NCBI RefSeq assembly: GCF_949628215.1
Contig: NC_134311.1
Span: forward strand, 16,058,582-16,122,581
Origin: Phalacrocorax aristotelis
Lineage: Eukaryota > Chordata > Aves > Suliformes > Phalacrocoracidae
Reading direction: 5' to 3'
DNA length: 64,000 nt
Below are positions 49,925-61,930 of the stretch, piece after piece (the stretch's first letter is position 1; the number at the start of each line of letters is the position of its first letter). The notes under the pieces were generated by a model. The model worked only from the letters and a program-made list of their open reading frames with translations. It was not told where the DNA came from and ran no database searches. Position numbers and translations under genes: made by a program.

Positions 49925-52900
49925 ATTAACATCTGTTGTCACTGGATCCTGAGAGAAGTGAATATTTAAAATTAAACTTAGTTTGGGGTTTTTTTTGTAT
50001 TTTTAAAAATTCACGTTTGAATTTTAATAGCATGAATTTAAAAAGAAAAATTTTTTTCATTACATATCACTGGAATTTTCTAATTTTATGTTTAACTGCA
50101 AAATGTATAATTGTATATTTCTTAGTTGCCATTCGATTACAAAGAAAGAACAGCAGGAAAATTAAGACATAGCTTAACAAAAGAGTGCCTATATTAGAAA
50201 TATTTTTTCAGTTCAATTTCCTTTCTGTGCTGTAATTTAAATGTGTTATTTACCAGTTAAGGGAATTAAAAGAAAGTAGCTTAACAGTATTTTGTAATCC
50301 TTTCTCAAATAACTCACAGTGAGTTAATATCCTAAAAGTCATGTGACTCATTGTGAAAAATTAAGTCTTGTCTTTCAATGGATGTGATTCTTATTCTGTA
50401 AGCATATCTTTTGTTAGTGGAAGCTGCCAGCTGCACTTTTTAAGGGGTTCTAGTGTATTATCGACTAATAATTGCCTTGTAGCTTTAAACAGATTCAGAG
50501 TTATTAAGGATAAATCTCAGACTTGTATTATAGGCAGGTTCTTTGACTTACATACTACAAGTGCTGAATGTCAGCTTTAGAAATCTTATTGAACTGTATG
50601 AATAAAACAGGATGCATATGAGGTAATGATTAGCCAGTCTTCTGAAAATGACACTGAAAATGTACCTAACTCAAATTTAGGTATAAGGTGTTACTGTCAA
50701 TAACTTCTGAATTGGGAAGATGAAAGAAATTGCTTACCAATATCATGTGGGTGAATTTTTGCATTGCTTGTTAGAAGCCTGTCACGGAGTCTCCCAGCGT
50801 GGATGTATCAGAGCATGCTAAAAAAATCCCACTGATTTGTTTACATCACCAGTATTATAGGACAGTTTTAGGTGTTTTTTTTTTTTTGTAGCTGGAAGGT
50901 ATGTTTTATTTTGGCTGTGTTGCTACTAGTTTGGTAGTTGGAGGCTTAGAAAGTTCAGGCAGTTACTCTTCACCTTTATGAACATGTTCCTTTCTGAGCT
51001 CTCTATGACTTCTCAGTGTGGTTGTAGCTAGCTTGATTTAGTTCTGTGAAATAAGCATCAGCAACATGTCAAACCAGTGACTCCTGAAGAAAAATACCCA
51101 TAAGAACCCTATTAAAAACCATAAACATATAAAAATATGTCACCTAGAAATATTTATTTTTCAAATATTTTGAAGTGTGATTGTTCTTTTTTGGGTTGTA
51201 TTTTGGCTCTGTGCAGAATATATGTGTGGAAAATGGCTTTTTTTATTCCCCCCAAAGGTTTCATCTAGCTTGAACCAGGGATAGAAAAAGAAAGGGGAAA
51301 TGGAAGAACATGACTAAAATGCAAACACATTTTTGAAAACAAGTTTAGTGGTGTTACTGGTCCAAGTGTTTTTGCAGGGGTAAGCCTCCTTTTCCTTTTC
51401 TAGAGTTAATACATGTTATCACATGGCAGGCATCTCTTGTTTCCTCAGTTACTTTCCTCCCATCTTCCTTGCAAGTGGAGAAGAAACATTTTTTCAGGAA
51501 ATACTTTCCAGCTTGCTGGAGTGGTTTGCCAGTTTTAATATCATAATAAGTAGTGTTTGAAAGCTCAGTTTAGGCACTACCTGCAAGTATATAATTTATT
51601 TTCAATATAGATAAATACTCATAGAAGCTACCTGTCCTATTCATTTAAACTACCATCTTAGGCTTACCAATTTCTTATTTCCATCCTTGTTTTCTTCCAG
51701 GTCTGCATATCAGTTGGACAGTTTGGGAAGCACAAGATCTCTTGGGAGTGCTTAACCAATTTCTTGAATGCAACTTCTTTTTTTTTTTTTTTTTTTTAAC
51801 ATGACTGACAGTGCTGGGTAGCATTAATTTTTTCGTTATGGGATTCGTGAATCCACTTCTGGTACGTTGAGATGGTTGAGTCCTATCAGTTGCAAGTTCC
51901 TGTAATAAGATTATGGGAACCTATTGGTGATCACTACTGGAGAAGATGATGTTGGGTCAGGATGGTGTTCCTGAGGCTGTCCTCTGCCTCTCACCTGCCT
52001 GGCGTGGCAGTGCCCTTCAACCACCTTAGTGGAGTTTGTTCATTTAGAAAGGGTGCAAAGGCATATGCAGTCTGCAGGGAGTTGCACAGGGGCTTCCTAT
52101 GTGGAATCTCTGCCTTGCAAATTAAAAAAAAAGGCAGACATACCTTGAACAACATACATTCTGATGGGTTGCCAGGTCTCCTGCGTTGCCTGCACTTTTT
52201 TTCAACACAACTGTAAGCATTATAGTTTTGCATCTTCACAGTTTAAGTGATTTTGGCAGAAATACTCCAAACATTACAAAACGTTCACATACATAGGTTC
52301 TGCTTAGCCTTCATTTTGCTGCTTGGGCCAGCCAGAGCACTTCGAGAGAGTTTACCCAAAACTGCTGCTCTTCATAGAGGTCCTGGTTTGCTTGGAAGTC
52401 CCAGCAACCACTCCCTTCTCAGCTCTAATGAAGAGTTATAAGCCAAGGGGTAGTGTGTTGTGTTATCATTCATGGAGTGCTGTTTTAGGTTTGTTGTTTG
52501 CTTTTTTTTAATTCTTCTAGCAAATGAAGTAGAATGAAAATGACAAAGATTCCAGATTATATCACTGATTCTTTAATTTGTATGTTATAGAGTATATGTG
52601 AGCAGGATGGTAGCAAAGGAAGATGTGCTTACACATATATTTCTTGTCAGAAATATGACTAGAGGCAGGTTAGCAGATACAAACTGAAGGACATCTGTCT
52701 GTGCTACCTATGTGTGCCTTACTATTTAATCTCATTGCAGTCTATTGCAGATGTTCAGTGCTTGATTTAGAAGGTTAGAGAGGAAAAGGGTAGCAGCAAT
52801 AACTAAAAAGGCTTTATTTTCTGAACATTGTTTTTATTTCTTTATTTCCTTCCTTTGACCTTATGTCAGGGGTGCTGAATACCTTCAGTTTCCTATCAGG

Positions 52901-53779
52901 TAAAAAGGAGACATCTTCCAGAAGCTCAGTATTTCTCAAAGCTAGCTATGTGTGATTTGCCTTCCTTTTTTTTATCATATATGGTGGTGGTAGTTTCTGA
53001 GATAGAAATATTAATAGTAATTTTTGAGAGGAAGTTATTTCTTCTTAGGTTAATAGGGATTTTAGGGCTAGTATCCTAGCCTATTTGTCCAAAGGTATTG
53101 AGAAAGAAAAGGTTTTTTTAATGCCTGAATGCCTGGAGACTGGTTTTGTTGTGCGGTATTGATTTTTAAGGTTTGGGAAATTTGAGATGGCTTTCAGTGA
53201 GTTGCCTTTACATCATCATCATTCTCAGCATATTTTAGCAAAACCTGTTTGTTCTTTAGGAAAAAAAACCAAACCAAAACAAAAAACCAGAATAAACTTG
53301 TTCATTTCACTACAGAGAATGACCTTTACTTTTATTAGGCTTTGAAAGGTATAAAACTAGGGAACCTAGATAAAGGAACCTTTAACTCCCTCCCTTCCCT
53401 ATTCTCTTATTTGACTATGAAAAATAAAAAGACTAATTTACCTTAAACTTTAATTTGCAGGGCTTTATCTGTGCGTGGAATACTTAACTTGTTCAAGTAT
53501 AGGTCAAAACAATCTAAAATTCACAGATCTTTAGAGTTCAGAATTATTCTGATGTCTGTATAGTCTCTGAGCAAATCCTTCTTTTTGTAGAGTTCACGCT
53601 AGAGGGAAGAAATGAGAGACCGCTTTGGACTGAAAGGCTGTCTGTGGGCCTGGGTAGTGGCAAGGGCTTAATGTAGGGCCTAATTTCCTAATTGCCTGTT
53701 GGCTGCATGTTGAAAGTGAAACCAGAAGCATCTCAACAGAGGGGCTTTCTGAATGGGAAAGGCATTTTTAATCCCTGAC
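49925..53779. other. Intronic DNA, no gene seen
   Basis: AT-rich sequence with a T20 tract at 51778-51797 and a shorter T run near 50877-50887. Small open frames around 51962-52511 occur in several overlapping frames and are not supported as genes. The last four bases (TGAC, 53776-53779) are one side of the probable target-site duplication of the next LTR copy. Confidence 0.5.
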
Positions 53780-54879
53780 TATGGTGGGTTGACCTTAGCT
53801 GGCCATCACGTGCCCACCAAGCGGCTCTATCACTCCCCCTTCTCAACAGAAAAGAGGGAGAAAATACGATGAAAAGTTCATGGATTAAGACAAAGACAGA
53901 GATCTCTCAGCAATTACCATCATGGACGAAACAGGCTTCACTTGGGGAAATTTAATTTAGTTTGTTGCCAGTTAATAACAGAGTATGATAGTGAGTAACA
54001 AAACCAGAACTAAAACCACCTTTCTCCTGCCCTTTTCTTCCCAGGCTCAATTTCATGCCTGACTCTTCTACATCCTACCTGCAAGCAGGGAGGGGGGTGG
54101 GGGGCTGGGCAATGGGGATTATGGTTAGTTCATAATTCTTTGTCTGTGCTGCTTCTTGCTCCTCACACTCTTCCTCTGCTGCAGTGTGGTGTCTCTGCCA
54201 CAGGATACGGTCCTTCACAAACTTTTCCAATGTTTGTGAAAAATGTTGTGTTCAAATCCTTCCCACGGGATGCACTTCAAGAACTGCTCTATTGTGGGTC
54301 CCTCCCATGGGTTGCAGTCATTCAGGAACAGACTGCTCCAGCGTGGGTCCTCCATGGTGCCACAGGTCCTGCCAGAAAACCTGCTTCTGTGTGGGCTCTC
54401 CATGGGATCACAGCTTCTTTCAGGGCACATCCACCTGCTCTGGTCTGGCATCCTCCTAGGTTTGTAGGGTGGATATCTACTATGGCGTAGTCCTCCACGG
54501 GCTGCAGAGGGACAGCCTACTTCACCATGGTCATCTTCTTGGACTGCAGTAGAATCTCTGTTCTGGTGCCTGGAGCACCTCCTCCTGCTTCTTCTTCACC
54601 AGCCTTGGTGTCTGCAGTGCCGTTTCCTCTCACATTTTCTTACTCTTCCCTCCCAGCTACTGTTGCACTACATTTTTTACCCCTTCTTAAATATGTTATC
54701 GAAGCGGCGCTACCACTGTTGCTGATGGGCTCAGCTTTGGCCAGCAGCGAGGTCTGTACTGGAGTTGGCTGGAACTGGCTGTGTCCAGCATGGGGAGAGC
54801 TTCTTGTGTCTTCTCACAACAGGCACTGCTGCAGCCACCCTGTTACTGAAACCTTGCCATGTAAACTGACAAAAATACA
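53780..54879 (+). mobile_element. LTR-like repeat, copy 3, full length with target-site duplication
   Basis: This is the best-delimited copy, 1100 bp long. It starts TATGGTGGGTTGACC (TGTGGTGGG in copy 2) and ends ...AAAAATACA. TGAC directly precedes it (53776-53779) and directly follows it (54880-54883), which fits a 4-bp target-site duplication and integrase-type insertion. The TGT...ACA ends fit a retroviral LTR, with one substitution at the 5' end. Modules with CTGCAG / CACGGG / GTCCTTC are repeated between about 54180 and 54560. Internal gag-pol-env sequence is absent, so it appears to be a solo LTR. The class of ERV cannot be decided by eye. Confidence 0.82.
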
Positions 54880-55279
54880 TGACAAAAGTAACAAAGCTTC
54901 CATTTTGGTAGCAAGTCAGTTGATTAGAGCATCATTTACACTGTGACTCAGTAGAGAAATAGACATTTTGGCTCATGGTATGAGACCAAAATTCTACTTT
55001 GGAAAATACTATTATACATGCCAATTTGATACTAAAATTTTCCTGTGTTGTATTTAAAAATTTATTCTACAAGACTATTGCATTAAAAATACCCCAGAAT
55101 TTCAATTTTTTGTCTTGCAAATGAAATAGATGAGGTTAAATTTGGTAGATTTTAATCATTTGGCAAAGACACTAGGGCTGCCAAACCTGGAAGCTTAGTA
55201 AATAATTACTTGTAACGGTTTCAACACTGAGTAATTAACATTTTGGTGGAGAAAAACTCCTCTGCAGACTAGTAAACTG

Positions 55280-55295
55280 TTAGCATATATGCTAA
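55280..55295. repeat. 16-bp perfect palindrome
   Basis: TTAGCATATATGCTAA reads identically on both strands. It contains ATGC/GCAT half-sites of the kind bound by POU-homeodomain factors, but such a short AT-rich palindrome may be chance. Confidence 0.6.
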
Positions 55296-56041
55296 TGTAA
55301 GTCTAAAGCCATGATGATCCATGTGAATTTTAATACGGTAGAGGCTGTGTGAAAGGTTGATAGATCTTCCTTCCACAACTTGCTTGTGGAGTGGATCTGC
55401 TGTACGCTAGTACATCATTGTCTGGGTATGCGCAAGAATGGTCTGTGCACTCTCGTGAGTAAAGCAGTTGTCTCGTCATTCAGCAGAACTAACGAGATTT
55501 TTGGTGAGTGACCCCTTTTTTTTTTCATGTCGTAAAAAAATGCTAATATGGATAGTTTCCAGCCATTTTCGGATTTCAGTTGGATCTAGCAACAGCAAGC
55601 TAGCTTGATATATAGCAAACTTAATCTGTGTTAAACAATGAGAAGTTAGTGCAAGTATAGGTGAGAAAGTTTATAGTAAACTTTTAAGATGGTGGGCAGA
55701 GTAAAAAGTACTGGGAGAACGGGAAGCTATTCCTCTGTTTTATAGTACTGCACATTCTAGAGGATGCCACAAAGCCTTTCTTGGAAAGCTTTTTATGAGA
55801 AGCCCTGGGACTTGTCTGTGGTGACAGTGTCATGCATTCTGTACCACCCATTGTAAGCCATGCAGTATTTCCCCTTCAATTTTCTCTATTTCAAGATGGG
55901 ATGTCAGGAGGGAAGAGGTTAATATTCAAACTGCACGTTACGAAAAGATATTTTGTAAGTGACAGGACTTTTTTTTTTCCTTCTTCTCTGCAACCTGCAT
56001 ATCTTTATTAGAAGGTAACAATAAGTAGCATTCACTGTTGA

Positions 56042-56078
56042 AGCTTGCTTGAAGAAGCAAGCTCTGCTTTGCTTCTTC
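56042..56078. repeat. Two overlapping, mutually exclusive perfect hairpins
   Basis: AGCTTGCTT (56042-56050) pairs with AAGCAAGCT (56055-56063) across a GAAG loop. GAAGAAGCAA (56051-56060) pairs with TTGCTTCTTC (56069-56078) across an 8-base loop. Both stems use bases 56055-56060, so only one can form at a time. Confidence 0.75.
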
Positions 56079-59050
56079 AGCCAGCACTTTTTCTTCTAGC
56101 TCTAAAATGGATATACACTTCATAATTATGCCTTCCTTTTTTTTTTTTTTGTTTTGTTTTAATAGGATATGAGATCCGTAAATAAGTACTGTTTCTTTCT
56201 TCTGGAAAGATATTGTGGTTTCCGTTTAGTACTTTGGTAATATAAATGGGTAAACGAAAATGCCATTTGCAAAATATTTTAAATTCTTTCTGTTCAGAGT
56301 ATGTTTGACACCATAATACAGATCCAACTTTGTAGATAGATTCCAGTACTTTCCACCCCTCTTACTCAGCAGCTATATTTTTGAATTAATTTCATTACTA
56401 TTTCTTACTTTTTATGTCTTGTTTGGCATGTTACATTCTTTAGAAAAATCTGTAAACAAAAACGTTTTGTTGGAGTATTTGCGTGAAAAGATGGTGTCAA
56501 GCCTTTTTAGTAAAGTATTCAGTCCCATTTGTTTTTTATAAGGCAAGACAGTGGGAAGCTTGGCAAACAAGCATAACTTAATTTGCTTTCCAAGATGTGA
56601 ATGCCTCTTGAAGTGAAAACCCACTCTGTTGCAAATCTAAAATTAGATTACTTATAATACATTCAAAGCTGACAAAATAAAATTGCTCCATGATGAGTGT
56701 CATTTTGTTGATATGAAACTTATTTTTAAATCCTTTTTATGTGGGCTTTTTCATTTAAGTTTAAGCTGGTGTTGAATACTTCAGTCCTTAGAGTCTTGTT
56801 CTCTGATAGATTTATATATCTTTTTATCTTAAAATAAAAGGAAGGGAAGTGAGGAAGTGACTGGAAAACTTGTTGCACATTCCAATATGTGCAATCTGCT
56901 GGATTCTTGACACAGCTTCCACAGCCTTAACCCCTGAGGATATTCAAACCCAATAATGGATGAAAGAAATTACAGAGAGAGAGAGTAGAGCATCCTGTCT
57001 AAACCAGGCTTTTCTGCAATGAGTCTGCTCCATGTCAAAATTTCCACAGAGAAATTTCCACATGGAAAATTTTCACTGATACTTGTGTTTTGTTTTTACC
57101 TCTTCTTTATTTCAGGTTGGCTCATGTGGCACTAGAGACTTGGAAAAGATGAGTCTCTTAGGACACGTTAACTGTGATGCAGGTGTAACAGGAACAAGGT
57201 CAAACCAAGTCCATGCCAAAGCAGGTATAGCTACATGGTGCTGCACCACTTAGCGTATCTTGTTGGCTTGCTTCTGAGCCTTCTGGGAATTTTACAAACA
57301 AGATGTAGTAGCTCTGTGGGATGGATCTCTTTGACACAGCTGATTTAAGCAAAATGTTGTAGTCTTTGGTACAAGATAACCATATCTTGCATTCTCTGTG
57401 CTGCACTAAAGCATAGTTTATTGACACTGAAAGCAGTCAACCCACTGAGTTAGGTAGGAGTTGAGAAAATGATGCATCTGGAGGGAGTGCACCCTAATTC
57501 AGGCATGGCTGTATGATGCTTGCTCCAGACTCACCCTTTGTGGCAACAGATAATGAAATACAAAGGTGCTGTGTGAGCGATTTCACACCTACCAGTACCA
57601 TCTTTTTAGACATCTCGTCCACAATATATTCCTTTCTGTGTATTCGTCTTCCTGAGAGTTAAGTTGCTGTTTCATAAAGGTACCACATCGTGAGCATTAT
57701 TCCACTTAGCAGTGGTAGAAGACAAATAAATTAAAAATGAACAGGTGTAGTATTTTGCAACTTCCTTATTTACTCTTGTCTTCAGCAGATAACTGGTTTT
57801 GCTAATAACCTTCTTGTTTATATTCTCACTTCCTGTAACCCTTACATCACTTATCTTAGTTAAAATCTGCATTTGACAACTTGTCTTTCCCCAGATGGTT
57901 CTCTGTACATTTTTGGTATGCTAAGGCATGTATCTGGATGGATTACCCATGCCACAGATTGAGCATGAGATTGATTTAGGGACAGAAAGTGGGTCATGTC
58001 AGGCTAGCCTGAAAACTATAGTAAGGATTTAGATGACCTGCTTTATCCAGTGTTTTGTTTCAATTGTGGTTTACCAAAATAATTCTTAAAATAGGTACTA
58101 CTCAATGTCACCTTTTCTCTAAATGATGCCTTTGCCAAGACAAATACCAGTTTAGGGGAACATCAATATATATCCCCCACTGATTTATTAAGGAAGTGAA
58201 TCAGATATCTTTTCACATCTTAAAGTGATTCTCTTACTTTAATGGCTTGTGTTAGCATGTATATTAAAAGGTGGACTTTAGCAGATAAAAGTTCTTGTCC
58301 ACTTGCAAATGTATGTATTTGTACCTGGGTCAGCAGCGATGACACACACAGTAGCACAGGAGTTACAGAACCTAGCACAGCAGGTGGACTTAGAGCTGTA
58401 GCTTGCAGAGCAGACTTTCCTTGTTTACCAGCAGTAAAGTTCCTAAATTATATCATTAATTACTTTTCAATATTTGCTCAAAATCAACAAAGTATGGATT
58501 GCACTTATTACCCCAAAATAATACTAAAGTAAGCCTCAGTGAACAGAGTTGCCCTTGTAATGTGTATGGATTATATACTTCGTATAATTACTCCCTATAT
58601 GTAGACTTGGTATTGACTTACAAATCAATTAGTACAGATTTACAAGACTTTGTCTCAGAGATGTTATACAAACAAAACAATTAGATCAATGTTTGGCCTG
58701 TGTTAGTCATTGATGAATTTTATATTTATTTAAAATCATCTACATAAATTTATTCAGGTGAAATCTTTATATCATGTCACATAATTATATGTGCACATGT
58801 ATACATACGGAATTAAGTTCTACCTGAAGTATTTCCATAGCTTGTTAGTTTTCTTGGTTTTGTCAGAAAGAAACTTGTGCAAGTAATTTATTAGCAATTA
58901 TATTGAGGCATTAAACTAATTTGACTGCGTTACCTAAGCACATAAAACCCACCAGGAAGAGAAGAGTATATTTATGTACCTTATGGGCTTTATACACAGG
59001 GTGTGGTTCAAAATGCTAACATGAAATAATGATAATAGAAAAAAGATATT

Positions 59051-59114
59051 AATGCATAACTGTATTAGAATGCAATGCATAACTGTATTAGAATACAATG
59101 CATGACTATAAACC
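59051..59114 (+). repeat. 23-bp tandem repeat, about 2.7 copies
   Basis: Unit one (59051-59073) and unit two (59074-59096) each begin AATGCATAACTGTATTAGAA and differ at one base near the end. A third, partial and more diverged unit follows from 59097. This is a local duplication with no similarity to a known satellite that I recognise. Confidence 0.85.
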
Positions 59115-59554
59115 TTTGGCTTCTCAGAGTTGGATCAGTCAGGGCATTTCTGTCATGCAGGTTCACGCAAATATCTCAAAAGAGTGAATAAAATACTTGC
59201 TTTGTCACTTTCTTTGCACTTCTTTAAAAAAAAACAGTTAACAAGAATGAAAGAATTTTTTAAACACTGAGTTTGGTTTACGTGAAAGGCAGGAGGTCAC
59301 TGTCAACCTGTCTGTGCTTAAACTGGATATAAAAGAATGTATTTAAAACTCAAATGTTTTGAGAATTAACAGTACACGAGTGCTAGTTTCCTTATTTTTT
59401 CTGCTCTGCAAAGCGTAATATAAGTTCTGTGTGTATTTGAAAATAGGGAGTTGTGACCTTTAGAAGACCTGAGTTCTTAGGCTGAAAGCTGGTATTAGAA
59501 GTGATGGATTTGCTGCAAATACAGAAGAAAGGCATGGACTTTGAAAGCAGCTGT

Positions 59555-60884
59555 TTACATGTCTGTTATGGAGCAGATCATACTGAGTGCCATCAAGCGG
59601 CACGTACAGGACAACCAGGTGATCAGACCCTGTCAGCATGGCTTTATGAAAGACAAGTCCTGCTTGGCTAACCTGATCTCCTTCTATGACAAGGTGATGC
59701 ATGGAGTGGATGAGGAAAAAGCTGTGGATCTTGTCTACCTAGACTTTAGTAAAGCCTTTTACTAAAACCGTTTCCCACAGTGTTCTCCTGGAGAAACTGG
59801 CTTCTCATGGCTTGGATGGGCACAGTCTTTGCTGGGTAAAAAACTGGCTGAATGGCTGTGCCCAAAGAGTTGTGAGTGGAGTTAAATCCAGCTGGCAGCT
59901 GGTCACAAGTAGTGTTCTCCAGGGTTTAGTATTGGGGCTGTTTCTGTTTAATGTCTTTATCAATGATCTGGATGAGGGAATTGAGTGCATCCTCAGTAAG
60001 TTTGCAGAGAACACCAAGTTGTGTGGGAGTGTTGATCTGCTCGAGGGTAGGAAGGCTCTATAGAGGGATCTGGACAGGATGGATTGATGGGCCGAGGCCA
60101 ATTGTTCAGCAAGGCTAAATGCCAGGTCCTGCACCTGGGTCACAGCAACGCTAGAGGCTTGGGGAAGAGTGGCTGGAGAGCTGCCCAGCAGAAAAGGACT
60201 TCAGGGTGTTAGTTGACAGCTGGCTGATATGAACCAGCAGTGTGCCCAGGTGGCCAAGAAGGCCAACAGCTTCCTGGCTTGTATCAGGAATAGTGTGGCC
60301 AGCAGGAGCAGGGAGGTGATTGTGCCCCTGTACTCAGCACTGGTGAGGCTGCACCTCGAGTACTGTGTTCAGTTTTGGGCCCCTCGCTACAAGAAGGGCA
60401 TTGAAGTGCTGGAGCGTGTCCAGAGAAGGACAATGAAGTTGGAGAAGGATCTGGAGAACAAGACCTTGTGAGGAGTGGCTGCAGGATCTGGGGTTGTTTA
60501 GTGTGGAGAAGAGGAGGCTGAGGGGAGACCTTATCGCTCTCTACAGCTACCTGAAAGGGGGCTGTGGTGAGGTGGGAGTTGGTCTCTTCTCCCAATAAAC
60601 AAGGGATAGGAGAAGAGGAAATTGCCTCAGGTTGCACCAGGGGTGGTTTAGGTTGGATATTAGGAAAAACTTCTCCACTGAAAGGGTTGTCAAGCATTGG
60701 AACAGGCTTCCCAGGGAGGTGGTTGAGTCACCATCCCTGGAGGTATTTAAAAGACATGTAGATGTGGTGCTTAGTTTAGTTTAGTGGTGGTTTAGTGGTG
60801 GACTTGGCAGTGATAGGTTAACCAAATCCAACCATTATCTTAAAGGTCTTTTCCAACTGAAATCATTCTATGATTCTGTAAAAA
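59555..60884 (+). mobile_element. CR1 LINE, 1.3 kb, decayed reverse transcriptase and 3' UTR
   Basis: This is the longest CR1 copy here. It enters inside the RT domain (MEQIILSAIKRHVQDNQVI, QHGFMKDKSCLANLISFYD, then [12 protein letters not shown], the first catalytic Asp region, ending at a stop at about 59763). It continues with [37 protein letters not shown] and [13 protein letters not shown], where the usual FADD-type motif of CR1 reads FAEN. Later come [33 protein letters not shown] and [13 protein letters not shown] (to about 60470). The tail is ATTCTATGATTCTGTA at 60868-60883. Stops, frameshifts and the altered catalytic motif show it is dead. The short GTTTAGTTTAGTGGTGG duplication near 60772-60802 lies in its 3' UTR. 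Confidence 0.95.
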
Positions 60885-61704
60885 AAACAAAATGCTACAT
60901 TGATATTTATATGTTAATTAATTAACATCATGCCAGGGGTAATCATAATTCAGATGACTTGTATGTTTCCTTTCTAACTGCTGTATTCTGTGCTTTTTAA
61001 TACTTGATGGCTTTCGTCTAGCCAATAGCATTTCTGAAGATATTTTTGGTGCAATACTTGATGAAAATAGATCAGTCTTGTAGGATTCCCTTTAGATTTG
61101 TTTTTTTTTTCCTTTTCCATACCTTTGCAAAGACTTTCTATGAATTATCGCAGGACCAAGTCAATAGCATTGTAAGACTTCTTTTTTCTTTTATTTTTGA
61201 AACATGTCACATACTAGATGTAATCTGAAGTGTATGTAAGTAGAGCTGATTTGAGAAGAGCAATAGCACATAGTCAGGTCTTTCTGGACATTAGCATGTG
61301 GTTGTATTGCAAAAAGGAGCGCAGGGTAGAGATTTCTGAGGCAGTGGAAAGTCCAATTAGTTATAAACTTCAGTTGAGTACCACAGGAGAAATCTTTAGC
61401 AGAGAAACCTCTTCGTGTAATCATAAAATGCATCTGATTTTTTTTTTTCTAATTTAAAACAGTGGGGTCATGCTTTCAGAGGTGGCATACTATTTTGTAA
61501 ACTGGAATGGTACTTCAGTGCCACAGTAATAAGGTCTTATTAAATGGGTAAAATAAAAACAACCTAGGCATGATGATATATAGTGGAAATCCATGATTTG
61601 TAAGGGAAGACATTGGCGTGGTTGTTCCTTCTACTGTATAAGTCATGAAAAGATGTCAAGGAAGATTCTCCCTCTTGCTAGCACTGAAACAGGAATCACA
61701 AATA
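60885..61704. other. Intronic DNA, no gene seen
   Basis: AT-rich sequence directly after the CR1 tail. A TTAATTAATTAA palindrome lies near 60915. No coding frame or element is recognised. Confidence 0.5.
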
Positions 61705-61930
61705 CAGGATGACTCCATTGGGGAGGAAGCTTGGGAGGTGTCTGGTGCAAGGAGCTGGTCACAGTGGGTGCAGCCAGAGGGTCAGAGCTCAGGGCTTTGT
61801 CCTCTTGGGGCCTGAGACCCCCCAAGGATGCACAGCCCCCAGGCAGCCTGTGCCACCACTTACCTGTCCTCCAGGGGAAGGTTTTTACTACAGCCAGTCC
61901 TAGCCTGTCATGTCCCAATTACTGCCAGTT
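61705..61930 (-). repeat. Diverged interspersed repeat related to the one at 63.0-63.3 kb (possibly old CR1)
   Basis: This GC-richer block shares ordered phrases with 63120-63300: GGTGCAAGG then CTG, GCATAGCCTCCAGGCA versus GCACAGCCCCCAGGCA, GGGGAAAAG versus GGGGAAGG, and CAGCCAGTCCCAGCCT versus CAGCCAGTCCTAGCCT. The phrase order fits the antisense of an old CR1 3' half, but this is tentative. The open frames on both strands are a result of base composition. Confidence 0.5.

Larger units (their letters stand above)
54880..59554. other. Intronic DNA with small hairpins and a tandem repeat
   Basis: AT-rich non-coding sequence. It holds a 16-bp perfect palindrome (55280-55295), two overlapping perfect hairpins (56042-56078) and a 23-bp tandem repeat (59051-59114), listed separately. 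A short GA run lies near 56975-56988. No coding frame with a recognisable family is present. Confidence 0.5.

Noticed and set aside
54140-54946. Frames of 116 and 139 codons in LTR copy 3
   Set aside because: They lie inside the LTR-like element, are not conserved in frame between copies, and have no domain.
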